Positions 43,061 through 53,845 of a stretch of DNA of 54,816 nt are shown here, piece by piece. The position numbers and the translations under genes are program-made. A model generated the notes under the pieces. It was given only the letters and a program-made list of their open reading frames with translations. It was not told the DNA's origin and did no database searches. Source of the DNA: an uncultured Pseudomonadota bacterium (GTDB taxonomy: Bacteria > Myxococcota_A > UBA796 > CAJQPC01); assembly GCA_913060515.1 (NCBI GenBank), contig CAJXRZ010000041.1:1-54816 (forward strand). Reading direction: 5' to 3'. Positions within the stretch are counted from its first letter, which is position 1. The number at the start of each line of letters is the position of its first letter.

Positions 43061-44275
43061 ATGTCCATCAGCCGCGTCACTTTTCCAAGCAGCTCGGGCA
43101 TCGAGCTCGCCGGTCGACTGCATCTCCCTCTTGGCCGCAGCCGAGGGTGGGCGCTCTTTGCCCACTGCTTCACCTGCTCCAAAGACCTGCGCGCAGCTCG
43201 TGTGATGGCGGAGGCGCTCTCGGCCCAGGGCGTCGGTGTGCTTCGCTTCGACTTCACGGGCCTTGGCGAGAGCGAGGGCGACTTTGCCGACACGCACTTC
43301 TCCAGCAACGTCGAGGACCTGCTCGCTGCCGCACACTGGCTGGGCCAAGCGCATGGCCCTCCAGACATCCTCCTGGGCCACAGCTTGGGTGGCGCCGCCG
43401 TGCTCGCAGCAGCCGCTGAGTTGCCTTCCTGCAAGGCCGTGGTGACCGTTGGCGCCCCCAGCGACCCTGGCCATGTCGCCCACCTCTTCGCACAGGCACG
43501 TCCCGAGATCGAGGAATGCGGCGAGGCCATGGTTCAACTCGCTGGCCGCCCCTTTAGAGTCCGGAAGTCCTTCCTGGAGGACATCGCCGAGCGAAAGCTG
43601 CTGCCCAAGGTCACTGCGCTGGGACGCGCTCTGCTGATCCTGCACTCCCCTCAGGACGACACGGTGGGCGTAGAGCACGCCGCCAAGCTCTATGGCGCCG
43701 CTCGCCATCCCAAGAGCTTCGTCTCCCTGGACGGCGCAGACCACCTGCTCTCCAAGCCGGCAGACGCCCGCTACGTGGGCAAGGTCGTCTCCGCCTGGGT
43801 CGACCGCTACCTGCCCGAGGTCTCCCCGGTCGACTCCCACCGCCACGACGTAGAGGCCTACACTGGCCCCTCAGGCTTCGGGACCGACCTGGTCATTCGA
43901 GACAAGCATCACCTGCGCGCCGATGAGCCCAAGAAGGTCGGCGGCCAGGACACCGGACCGAGCCCTTACGAGCTGGTCAGCAGCGGACTGGGCGCCTGCA
44001 CGAGCATGACTCTGCGCATGTACGCCGACCGGAAGGAGTGGCCCCTGGAGGGTGTGCTGGTCCATCTGGAGCACGGCAAGGAGCACGTGGCCGACTGCGC
44101 AGACTGTCCCGAGACCGACGCAGCCCGAATCGATGTCATCGAGCGACGCATCGAGCTGCTGGGCCCATTGGATGACACCCAACGTGCGCGTCTGTTGCAG
44201 ATCGCCGACCGATGCCCGGTTCACCGCAGCCTGCACGCTGGTGTACACGTGCGGACCACGCTCGTCCCCGACTGA
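43061..44275 (+). CDS. Alpha/beta hydrolase-OsmC fusion protein
   Basis: The product is 404 residues in two domains. The first (about 1-250) is an alpha/beta hydrolase with GHSLGG (Ser), LHSPQDDTVG (Asp) and DGADHLL (His). The second (about 270-400) is an OsmC/Ohr-type peroxiredoxin-like domain with cysteines in LGACTSMTLRM and RCPVHRSLH. The two-Cys pattern suits reduction of organic hydroperoxides, and the fusion is known in many bacteria. AAAGG lies before ATG 43061. Convergent with the flavin monooxygenase gene. Confidence 0.93.
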   Translation: MSISRVTFPSSSGIELAGRLHLPLGRSRGWALFAHCFTCSKDLRAARVMAEALSAQGVGVLRFDFTGLGESEGDFADTHFSSNVEDLLAAAHWLGQAHGPPDILLGHSLGGAAVLAAAAELPSCKAVVTVGAPSDPGHVAHLFAQARPEIEECGEAMVQLAGRPFRVRKSFLEDIAERKLLPKVTALGRALLILHSPQDDTVGVEHAAKLYGAARHPKSFVSLDGADHLLSKPADARYVGKVVSAWVDRYLPEVSPVDSHRHDVEAYTGPSGFGTDLVIRDKHHLRADEPKKVGGQDTGPSPYELVSSGLGACTSMTLRMYADRKEWPLEGVLVHLEHGKEHVADCADCPETDAARIDVIERRIELLGPLDDTQRARLLQIADRCPVHRSLHAGVHVRTTLVPD

Positions 44276-44281
44276 CCCGTC

Positions 44282-45478
44282 TCAGGCCGCCTCGGGAATG
44301 CGGGGCAGCAGATCGCTCACGTCGTTGACCTCGTCCGCGGAGATGAGCGCCCGAAGGAGCAGAGCGGAGGGAACCAATCGCATCATGGTTCGAAAGGCAA
44401 AGGCGCTGAGCCGGTTCTCTGTCGTCATCCATCCTGCCAAGGAGCGCGCACTGGCGACGTTCTTCTCCATGGCGGCCTTCCGCCGAGCCTCGAAGATCTC
44501 AAAGGCCGACTCCGGCGTCCCATCGACCAGCAGGTTGGCCAGGATGAAGGCGTCGATCATCGCCGAGTTGGCGCCTTGTCCAAGGAAGGGGGTCATCGGA
44601 TGGGCCGCATCTCCAATGACAATGCTGCGCCCACTGGTCCATGAAGGCACCGGGTCTCGGTCAAAGATTCCCACCTTCACCACTGAGTCCGGGTCGGCGT
44701 GACGCAGCAGACCCTTGGTCCTTGGCCCCCAGTCGGCGAACTGCTCCTGCACAGTCTGTAAGGCGCCCACAGACTCTGGAGCAAAGCCCTCGGTCCGCCA
44801 GAAGGCACTCCAGAGCCAGCCATCGCCAGGACAGCCAGCGAGCAGAATCCGACCTGGCCCAGTGATGCTCATCGCTTCATCGGGTGCAGGCATGCGCTCA
44901 GCCACCTCAACCGGCAAAGCGTCCAGCGGCGTGCGCCCCCAGGCACAGCTCAAGCCGCAGAACTGAAGCGGCGGGTCTTGAGGAAAGACGGATCGACGCA
45001 CAGCAGAGTGGGCACCGTCGGCGGCCACCAGCACCTCACCATGCAGCTGCTCACCACCCTCGAGGGTCACGAGGACACCATCGGCCCCAGAGGCAACCGA
45101 GACCACCTTGGCCTGACAGCGCAACAGCGCCGGGTCCAGAGCGTCCAAGAAGATGCGCTGAAGGGTAGATCTGAGCACCCCAACCGCGTCGACGTCCTGG
45201 GGCAAGGTCATGCGGTCATAGAGCGCATCATCGGAGGTGAAGGACAGCACCGCCGAGGTCTTTCGACCCTGAGCACGCACCGCAGCGCCCACTCCGAGAC
45301 GGTCCAGCATCTTCAGGGAGTTGAGGCCGACGTCGTAGCCACCGCCCACGTCTGCGAAGAGCTTGTCTTTGGAGACACGTTCCAGAACAAGACAGGAGAC
45401 CCCGCGCCTCTGCAGGGTGAGCGCAGCGCACAGGCCTGCTGGCCCAGCTCCGACGATGAGGACAGAGTGCCGTTTCAT
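44282..45478 (-). CDS. TetX/PHBH-like FAD monooxygenase
   Basis: The product is 398 residues, a typical single-component flavin hydroxylase length. Motifs are GxGxxG (LIVGAGPAGLCAA), the DG motif (VAADGAHSAVRR) and the GD motif (VIGDAAHPMTPFLGQGANS). The fold covers TetX, salicylate hydroxylase and similar enzymes that hydroxylate aromatic or polyketide substrates. ATG 45478 overlaps the TetR stop (ATGA), so the regulator and the enzyme are translationally coupled. An upstream in-frame extension lacks support. Substrate unknown. Confidence 0.9.
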   Translation of the reverse strand: MKRHSVLIVGAGPAGLCAALTLQRRGVSCLVLERVSKDKLFADVGGGYDVGLNSLKMLDRLGVGAAVRAQGRKTSAVLSFTSDDALYDRMTLPQDVDAVGVLRSTLQRIFLDALDPALLRCQAKVVSVASGADGVLVTLEGGEQLHGEVLVAADGAHSAVRRSVFPQDPPLQFCGLSCAWGRTPLDALPVEVAERMPAPDEAMSITGPGRILLAGCPGDGWLWSAFWRTEGFAPESVGALQTVQEQFADWGPRTKGLLRHADPDSVVKVGIFDRDPVPSWTSGRSIVIGDAAHPMTPFLGQGANSAMIDAFILANLLVDGTPESAFEIFEARRKAAMEKNVASARSLAGWMTTENRLSAFAFRTMMRLVPSALLLRALISADEVNDVSDLLPRIPEAA

Positions 45479-46095
45479 GATTCCTCGGTGGCCGCGAGGC
45501 CGTGAAAGGCGAGCAGGACGTGTTGGCGAATCGCAGCGCGCGCCTGCTCCAGGGTGAACCCCGGCAGGACCATCAGGGTCATCATCTGGGTCACGGCGAT
45601 GCCGTAGAGCAGGCCGCTGGCCAGCTCGATAGACATGTCTTGGGCCAGCTTTCCCTGCGCCTTCCAAGCACTCAGAAGCTCCCCGAGCCGCGCCATGAGC
45701 TCCCGGTCAACGCTCACGTACTGGCCAAAGAGCTCCGGCGGCACCGAGAAAGTGCTGGCGAAGAGCTCCTTTGCCAGGGGGGCGGGAAAGACCGTGACGG
45801 ACTCGCAGAACAAGCTCAGCAGGGCTGTGCACTGGTCTACGAAAGATGGTCCAGCCTTGGCCAAGGTCCCATCTGCGGTCAGCAGAATGCCAGCAGCCGC
45901 CTCGCTCCAAACACCAAAGAGCAAGGCGTCTTTGGAGGGAAAGTAGTTGTAGACCGTGCCCGTTGCGACATCCGCCGCCTGGGCCACGGCTGTGATGGTC
46001 GTCGCCTCCAGCCCCACGTCGATCAGCATGCCATGAGCAGCCGCCAACAGGGCGGCGCGCGTCTGGGCCTTCTTTCGGTCTCGTCGGTTCTTCAT
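45475..46095 (-). CDS. TetR-family transcriptional regulator
   Basis: The product is 206 residues. The N-terminal helix-turn-helix (about 12-55, TITAVAQAADVATGTVYNYF) is followed by PSKDALLFGVWSEAAAGIL and a ligand-binding helical domain. I choose ATG 46095 because a TTGACT-N16-TACATT promoter would place the transcript start at this ATG (leaderless). The in-frame ATG at 46113 lies inside the palindrome and would add six residues. It probably represses itself, the flavin monooxygenase and perhaps the rightward genes through the palindrome. Confidence 0.9.
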   Translation of the reverse strand: MKNRRDRKKAQTRAALLAAAHGMLIDVGLEATTITAVAQAADVATGTVYNYFPSKDALLFGVWSEAAAGILLTADGTLAKAGPSFVDQCTALLSLFCESVTVFPAPLAKELFASTFSVPPELFGQYVSVDRELMARLGELLSAWKAQGKLAQDMSIELASGLLYGIAVTQMMTLMVLPGFTLEQARAAIRQHVLLAFHGLAATEES

Positions 46096-46099
46096 ACCC

Positions 46100-46155
46100 A
46101 AAATGTAGTTCATTCATTTTTGAAGTCAACTTCAAACATGAATGAACTACATTTT
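46100..46155. promoter_or_regulatory. 56-bp palindrome in the TetR divergent promoter
   Basis: The arms AAAATGTAGTTCATTCAT (46100-46117) and ATGAATGAACTACATTTT (46138-46155) are perfect complements. The inner arms TTTGAAGT (46119-46126) and ACTTCAAA (46129-46136) share the same centre at 46127.5. Only two of 28 pairs mismatch. On the minus strand a TTGACT-N16-TACATT promoter lies inside it. The mirror-image plus-strand copy is TCAACT-N16-TACATT, with a weaker -35. It is AT-rich in a GC-rich setting. Confidence 0.9.
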
Positions 46156-46217
46156 ACGATCCCAACGCTACGGAACCCAAACACGCCGAGGGAGTCAAGC
46201 CTCGCAGGAGGCGCGCC

Positions 46218-47153
46218 ATGTGGACGCTGTTGACCCTTGCTGCAAGCGCTGCCGACCCAAACTGCATCTGGGAGACACCCGCAGAAATGCTCGGGGACCG
46301 CTCCATCCAACTGGGTGGTCAGCACGCGCGGCTGAGCACGCAGCTGCAGGGGGTACAGGCAGAGTCCCGGCTGGTCATAGGGCACGAGCAAGCCGAACTT
46401 CACACGACCTTCAGCGACGCAAACCTGGAGATCTTCGCCGTGCTTGCTCTGGATGAAGACCACCCCATGGCCTTGGTCGGAGAGACACTTCGCTACGGGA
46501 GCTTCGGAACTGTGCCCCCTGGCGCTGCAGTGCACATCCTCAACGCCGACGGAGACTCCGTGACCGTCGTTCCCTCCAGCGTCTACGTGGGAGAGGTCAC
46601 CTTCATCGGCGCCGCGCGGGCCATCCCCTGCTCGGCCCTGACCCCAAGGCCGCCCATCTACATGCGTCGCTCCGTGGCGCATGAGGAGGAAGCCAACGAG
46701 ACCACCACTTTCCTCATGGCTCGACCCTTTGACTTGAGGCCTTACCTGGCTCGGAGGGACGAAATTCGTTTTGACCCAAAGTACGGCCCTATGTGGGTGG
46801 TGCTCGCCGAGGAGCGAGGCACAGCCTCCCGCTTTGAGTATCACGACCGCTACGGCGCAACCTGGACAGGTTGGAGTTCTCCCAGCAACCTGGCGGCCTA
46901 CAACTTCGGTCGCGGCTACGGCCTCGGATACGGCAGCATCGGAGGCTTCCGCTGGGGAATCGAGCGCGGCTACCGGTGTGAGGAGCAGATTCCCGTCTAT
47001 ACAAGCGATGGGGCGGAAGTGGGTCACCTCAAGGCGGGAGCGAGAGTTCAAGTCGCAGAGTTCAACGAGAGGAAGCACATGCGGGTGGATTGGCTCGCAG
47101 AGACGCTGTTCCTCTCTGACATGAGCAGCTGTACTGAGCTGCCGAGCGAGTGA
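46218..47153 (+). CDS. Secreted protein of unknown function
   Basis: The product is 311 residues with a signal peptide (MWTLLTLAASAAD, cleavage about 12/13), beta-rich, with several Cys. The C-terminal part contains a possible SH3-like segment (EEQIPVYTSDGAEVGHLKAG). GGAGG precedes ATG 46218. It is the first gene right of the palindrome and its promoter is the weaker one there. No family recognised. Confidence 0.7.
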   Translation: MWTLLTLAASAADPNCIWETPAEMLGDRSIQLGGQHARLSTQLQGVQAESRLVIGHEQAELHTTFSDANLEIFAVLALDEDHPMALVGETLRYGSFGTVPPGAAVHILNADGDSVTVVPSSVYVGEVTFIGAARAIPCSALTPRPPIYMRRSVAHEEEANETTTFLMARPFDLRPYLARRDEIRFDPKYGPMWVVLAEERGTASRFEYHDRYGATWTGWSSPSNLAAYNFGRGYGLGYGSIGGFRWGIERGYRCEEQIPVYTSDGAEVGHLKAGARVQVAEFNERKHMRVDWLAETLFLSDMSSCTELPSE

Positions 47154-47212
47154 GGCCATTGTTCTAGGGGTTGGCGTGCTAAAGCCAATCACCTCTCTCA
47201 CCTGGATAAGGC

Positions 47213-47920
47213 ATGGACCGACGCCGCTTCCTTGCCAGTTCCCTTGCATTCGCCTGCCGACCCGAGCGCATTCCAGTGAGGAGCTGCGAGACAGCGGGCC
47301 GCCAAGGCCTGGCCCAGAGCCCCACAACGCTCGGCCCCGCAGACTTTGCCCCGTCCAGCGACTGCCACATGACCGAAGAGCAGACCACTGGCCCCTACTA
47401 CCTCTGTGTAGACCGTCACCGGAGCTCTATCGCCGAGGACCGTGCCGGCCTGCCCATCACCCTGGGATTCCGGGTTCAAGACGAGCTGTGCGCGCCCATC
47501 GCTGGCGCCATCGTAGACATCTGGCACTGTGATGCGGGCGGCAACTATTCCGGCTTTGACGCAGATCCAGAACTGAAGGCCGGAACCCGGCGCGTCAAGA
47601 CCACGACCACCCGCTTCTGCCGAGGCTCTCAGACCACAAACGCAGAGGGCATCGCGCAGTTCACATCGATCTTCCCAGGCTGGTACGCCGGACGCACCAC
47701 CCACATCCACCTGCGCGTCTACCTGCCAGACGGGCGCACCTTCACCACCCAGACCTATTTCGACGAGCCCACCCGAGACGGCGTGTACCTCGAGCCTCCC
47801 TACAACGGCCCACGCAAGGCCCGTTACCGCAGCAACGCCGATGAAGGCGTACGCCAGGACACCGTGATGCTCATCGCGCCCGGCCCCGAGCTGCGCGCGA
47901 CCATCACCCTGAGGCCCTGA
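47213..47920 (+). CDS. Tat-exported intradiol ring-cleavage dioxygenase
   Basis: The product is 235 residues. The N terminus MDRRRFLASSLAFACR carries a twin-arginine pattern, so export via Tat is likely. The domain is the protocatechuate 3,4-dioxygenase/hydroxyquinol-type fold, with Fe(III) ligands visible as Tyr in TTGPYY, Tyr in FPGWYAG and two His in RTTHIHLRV. Members insert O2 into catechol-type rings. The gene follows the secreted protein by 59 bases, in a cluster that also has a flavin hydroxylase. Confidence 0.85.
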   Translation: MDRRRFLASSLAFACRPERIPVRSCETAGRQGLAQSPTTLGPADFAPSSDCHMTEEQTTGPYYLCVDRHRSSIAEDRAGLPITLGFRVQDELCAPIAGAIVDIWHCDAGGNYSGFDADPELKAGTRRVKTTTTRFCRGSQTTNAEGIAQFTSIFPGWYAGRTTHIHLRVYLPDGRTFTTQTYFDEPTRDGVYLEPPYNGPRKARYRSNADEGVRQDTVMLIAPGPELRATITLRP

Positions 47921-47943
47921 GGAGCATGAGTTAAGTAGCCGCC

Positions 47944-48852
47944 ATGACCTACCCCATCGGAACCCCCGGCTCCCCATGGACCTCCAGCGACCGCGCAGCC
48001 TGGCTCGCCCGTCAGACCCGGCAGCGCAGCTACGCCGAGCTCGTGCTTCCCCGAGTTCAGGCCCTCTCCGACCGCTTTGCCCTGACGCGCTACGGGACCC
48101 TCTCCTACGAGCGGGACTACCCCCTCTTTGGCCTGCAGAGCAAGGGATGGGATGAGCGCCTCCCCACGGCACTGATCACCGGCGGCGTTCACGGCTACGA
48201 GACCAGCGGCGTACTAGGCGCGCTCTCCGTCGCCGAGGCCAAACTGGCCGCCTTCGCCGGACGGGTCAACCTGGCCATCGTGCCCTGCGTGAGCCCCTGG
48301 GGCTTTGAGCACATCCAGCGCTGGAACCCTGCGGCCATCGACCCGAACCGCTCCTTCTCTCCCGATGGCGCCGCCCAGGAGGCCCAGCTGCTGATGGCCT
48401 GGGTCAAGACGCTCGGTCCCGTGGCGATGCACATCGACCTGCACGAGACCACCGACAGCGACAACACGGAGTTTCGCCCTGCCAAGGCCGCGCGACAGGG
48501 CACCGTGCAGACCAACTGGAACATCCCCGACGGCTTCTACCTAGTGGACCGCAGCGACACGCCGACCCCGGCCTTCCAAGCCGCCATCAACGCACGGGTC
48601 GCCAAAGTCACCCACATCGCGGAGGCGGACGAGGCTGGGAAGCTCATCGGCGTGCCCCTTCAGCAGCACGGCGTGGTCGAGTACGACGCGGTGAAGCTGG
48701 GCCTGTGCATGGGCATGACAAGCGCGCCTTTCTGCACCACAACCGAGGTCTACCCGGACAGCCCAAGGACGAACCCGGAGACCTGTATCAAGGCTCAAGT
48801 GGCGGCGGTGACAGCAGGTCTGCAGTTCGTGCTGGATTCGAAGAACAAATAG
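47944..48852 (+). CDS. M14-family-like zinc metallopeptidase
   Basis: The product is 302 residues and shows the zinc-carboxypeptidase/succinylglutamate desuccinylase fold. Ligands are likely H-x2-E in GGVHGYETSG and His in HIDLHET. The DPNRSF segment also fits. There is no signal peptide, so it is probably cytoplasmic. The catalytic Glu near the C terminus is likely in TTTEVYPD. It starts 23 bases after the dioxygenase stop. Substrate is unknown (peptide or N-acyl amino acid). Confidence 0.85.
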   Translation: MTYPIGTPGSPWTSSDRAAWLARQTRQRSYAELVLPRVQALSDRFALTRYGTLSYERDYPLFGLQSKGWDERLPTALITGGVHGYETSGVLGALSVAEAKLAAFAGRVNLAIVPCVSPWGFEHIQRWNPAAIDPNRSFSPDGAAQEAQLLMAWVKTLGPVAMHIDLHETTDSDNTEFRPAKAARQGTVQTNWNIPDGFYLVDRSDTPTPAFQAAINARVAKVTHIAEADEAGKLIGVPLQQHGVVEYDAVKLGLCMGMTSAPFCTTTEVYPDSPRTNPETCIKAQVAAVTAGLQFVLDSKNK

Positions 48853-48872
48853 CCTACAGTTGCTCTATCAAC

Positions 48873-49640
48873 TCAAAACTTGCCATTCTGATTCTTCCAC
48901 TCCGAACGCGGGGCAATGTGCTCTCGCGTTCCCCAGTGCTCGACTATGCGCCCGTCTTGCACGCGAAACAGATCGTAGAGTGCGCTGTGCACACCGTCCA
49001 AGCTGCCCTCGTTGGCGCTGAGAACGAAGTTGCCTTCGGCGAGTGTGTGGTGGTTCTTGGCGTACAGAAACCTTGGCCCCGCACCCGACTCCTGCTCCAA
49101 CCAAGTCTTCAGAGACGCCCTCCCGTCCACGAGGTCAGGCTGGTGCTGCACCAAGGCATCCACCACAAACTCCCCGATGCGCTCGAGATGCCGTTGCACA
49201 AACACCGTCTGCACAAAGTCCTGAACCAAGGCCCGGTTCTCCTGGGTCTTCTCCAAGTCAACCGCAGCACTGGGACCATCCACCATACTGCGGCCTGAGG
49301 CGTTGGGGCCCAGGCGCGGCTGAATGTTGTCCCAGTGCTCTACCGCTCGGCCTTCCTCAAAGCGGAAGATCTCAAAACCAATTCGCCGGGTACTAAAGTC
49401 ATACTCGGTGTGACCAAACACAAAATCACCGTCGGCGAAGACGCGCACCAGGTTGACCCGGGGATTGCTCTTGGCCAATCGGGCGAAGAGAGCTGCCAGA
49501 CCTTCGCTTCCCTCGGCTGTCTGTGGGTTGTGCTGGATGTACTTGGCCTCGTTCACCACAGCCGCGGCCTTGGGGTCACCGGTCTCAATCCCCTTGAGAA
49601 GGGTGTGAATCGCGGCCTTGTTCTGCTCGGGGGTGCTCAT
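48873..49640 (-). CDS. Tandem SnoaL-like (NTF2-fold) protein
   Basis: The product is 255 residues with two copies of an NTF2-like domain. Each carries the same string: NPRVNLVRVFADGDFVFGHT, then FEEGRAVEHWDNIQPR in the first (about 5-120), and FVLSANEGSL, then VQDGRIVEHWGTREHI in the second (about 135-250). This is the SnoaL/limonene-epoxide hydrolase-like family, some of which act as small-molecule hydrolases. ATG 49640 is the natural start, as an upstream in-frame ATG at 49664 adds nothing conserved. Confidence 0.85.
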   Translation of the reverse strand: MSTPEQNKAAIHTLLKGIETGDPKAAAVVNEAKYIQHNPQTAEGSEGLAALFARLAKSNPRVNLVRVFADGDFVFGHTEYDFSTRRIGFEIFRFEEGRAVEHWDNIQPRLGPNASGRSMVDGPSAAVDLEKTQENRALVQDFVQTVFVQRHLERIGEFVVDALVQHQPDLVDGRASLKTWLEQESGAGPRFLYAKNHHTLAEGNFVLSANEGSLDGVHSALYDLFRVQDGRIVEHWGTREHIAPRSEWKNQNGKF

Positions 49641-49664
49641 CAACGGCTCCAGTCTGCCCACCAC

Positions 49665-50207
49665 CTATTCCGCGTCGGGTGGCCCTTGCCAGTCATCGTC
49701 CCAAGGTGAAGGACTGGGCAAAAACGCCATCCAGTTCTCACCGGTGTGCCGCTGAAAGCCCTGCGTGCGGAAGTCGTCGTCGGGCTCCCCGATGGTGATG
49801 TCCCAGCGAATGCGCCACTCGTTGTCGCGCTTGGGGCCCTTGAGCACCTCAATGGTGCCCTGGTAGAAAGGTGACTCAAGCGGCAAGGCCCCGGAGGCGC
49901 TGGGATCGTGAACGCCAAAACCACCGATCAGATCGCTGGTGATGGTGTTGCCCACGACCAAGTGCTCGTCTCGAAAGAGCACCTGGGTGAAGGGCGTCAA
50001 CGCATAGGTCAGCTGGATGCTCTCCGAGAGGTCCGAGTAGCCGGATCCGATGCTGAATGTGAGGTAGTCCACGTTGATGTAGGTGCGGGCAAAACTGAGG
50101 GGGTAGCTACATTCATCGTAGGCCTCCACGTAGCTGCCGTCATTCAGAGCATAGCGACTGGTTCCGCAGTCCGAAGAGCAGCCCAACAGGGCCAAAAACA
50201 GAGTCAT
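49665..50207 (-). CDS. Small lipoprotein of unknown function
   Basis: The product is 180 residues. A very short signal MTLFLALLGC gives a lipidation Cys10. The rest is beta-rich with aromatic residues and three further Cys near the N terminus. No family is recognised. It lies 24 bases upstream of the SnoaL-like gene and diverges from katG. Confidence 0.65.
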   Translation of the reverse strand: MTLFLALLGCSSDCGTSRYALNDGSYVEAYDECSYPLSFARTYINVDYLTFSIGSGYSDLSESIQLTYALTPFTQVLFRDEHLVVGNTITSDLIGGFGVHDPSASGALPLESPFYQGTIEVLKGPKRDNEWRIRWDITIGEPDDDFRTQGFQRHTGENWMAFLPSPSPWDDDWQGPPDAE

Positions 50208-50227
50208 CTCGCGCTCCAGTCCGGTGA

Positions 50228-52567
<2,340 letters not shown>

Positions 52568-52592
52568 ACCCAAGCCATGGTCACAGCGGCGG

Positions 52593-53147
52593 TCAGGTCC
52601 CCCCTGGCCGCCTCCGTTGCGTGTGGCTCACATGCCCCTCTGGACCTGCACAAGGCCGCAGCCCCAGCGCCTGGACCGCGGCCAGCTTGCGCGCATTCCA
52701 CGGCCGCAGCGGCAACAGCACCTCATCGAAAGGCCAGCCTTCCAACCACTTCAAGACCGCCTCAATGACCTCGGTCTCGCGGGGCAGCCAGTCATCGCGA
52801 AACCAGAAGGCGAGCTGGGCACCGCTGGACCAAGGCTCAATGTAGAGACACCCCACACAGTCCTCTCCGCTCAGCACGGAGTAGGCGTAGGCCTCACGGT
52901 CCTCAAACTCCCGATAGTGCTCCGCCAAGTCCAAGCGGTTCTCTTCAAGGGAGAACTCTGGCCCGGGCCAGCCATTCCAATCCAGCTCCCGCACAAGCCG
53001 CTCTCTGCAGCTCTTCCACGCTTGGTAGTCCACCTCGGACAGATCTGGGTGAAGCGGCGTGAGGTGCCAGTCCTGGGCAGCCAAAGGCGGCGGAGGCTGG
53101 AAGCCCTTGGACCAGGCGGGGCTGTTGCTGGAGAGGCGTTGACGCAC
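52593..53147 (-). CDS. Possible GNAT-like acetyltransferase
   Basis: The product is about 184 residues. The segment from about 70 (YREFEDREAYAYSVLSGEDC, then VGCLYIEPWSSGAQLAFWFR) and the later WNARKLAAVQALGLRP have the strand-helix outline of GNAT domains. The acetyl-CoA loop is not distinctive. The GTG start at 53147 is chosen over an upstream in-frame ATG at 53261, which would overlap the SUKH gene by 90 bases. It is the last gene of the leftward set. Confidence 0.55.
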   Translation of the reverse strand: MRQRLSSNSPAWSKGFQPPPPLAAQDWHLTPLHPDLSEVDYQAWKSCRERLVRELDWNGWPGPEFSLEENRLDLAEHYREFEDREAYAYSVLSGEDCVGCLYIEPWSSGAQLAFWFRDDWLPRETEVIEAVLKWLEGWPFDEVLLPLRPWNARKLAAVQALGLRPCAGPEGHVSHTQRRRPGGT

Positions 53148-53170
53148 GGTTGCAGCTTGCCACAGCCACC

Positions 53171-53800
53171 CTAAATCTCCAGCAACCCCTGACACAGCAA
53201 GGTCAAAGGAAGGCGCTGTGCAAGCTCGGGCGCAGCCTCCAACCCAGGAAATCCACCCCACTTGCAGCTGCGCCGCAAGTAGTCGATCAGGCTCAAGCGC
53301 TCGCCCCCAAGGTCCAGAATCGTCTGCTGCTCCGAGTCCTGGGGAAAGCTCACGCTGTAGGGCGGCCCTCCGCTGATGTTGCCCTTGTGAAGCGCATCGG
53401 GTGCCAGCTCAATGAACGCGGGAACGCCATCCTGACGCATCTCGTAGGCCCACTCATCCAGGTTGTTCAGGTGGTGGCCAAGCCAGTCGCCGGCCAGGGG
53501 GGCGATGGAGAAGGGGTCCAGTTCTTGAGGCTCCGGCCACTCAGGATGGAAGCCCAGCAAGCTGACTCCGCCCAGCTCCACGTAGAAGGCGCGCAGGTCA
53601 AGGGGCAAGGGGCCGACCCGCACCTCAATCTGACGGACTGCATCTTCCCGTTCTTGGCGGGAGGCCGAACAGAACACGGGCTCGTACCAATACCCAGGCT
53701 TCTCGGGCAGGTCGCCGAGGTGGTAGCCAAGGCCCTTCAGGCGGGTGGCCAGGGTCAGGGCGTTCTCGCCGAAGCGCTTGATGCTGTCTACTGGATTCAT
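53171..53800 (-). CDS. SMI1/KNR4 (SUKH)-family protein
   Basis: The product is 209 residues. The SUKH signature appears as REDAVRQIEVRVGPLPLDLR with AFYVELGGVSLLG and LSLIDYLRRSCKWGGFPG near the end. Family members often act as immunity proteins to contact-dependent or polymorphic toxins but also have other roles. Upstream are ankyrin and partial genes, downstream a GNAT-like gene. No toxin gene is visible in the window. Confidence 0.75.
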   Translation of the reverse strand: MNPVDSIKRFGENALTLATRLKGLGYHLGDLPEKPGYWYEPVFCSASRQEREDAVRQIEVRVGPLPLDLRAFYVELGGVSLLGFHPEWPEPQELDPFSIAPLAGDWLGHHLNNLDEWAYEMRQDGVPAFIELAPDALHKGNISGGPPYSVSFPQDSEQQTILDLGGERLSLIDYLRRSCKWGGFPGLEAAPELAQRLPLTLLCQGLLEI

Positions 53801-53845
53801 CTGCTCAGCACCTCTGGCGTACTTTCACCTTGAACCATTACCGAC

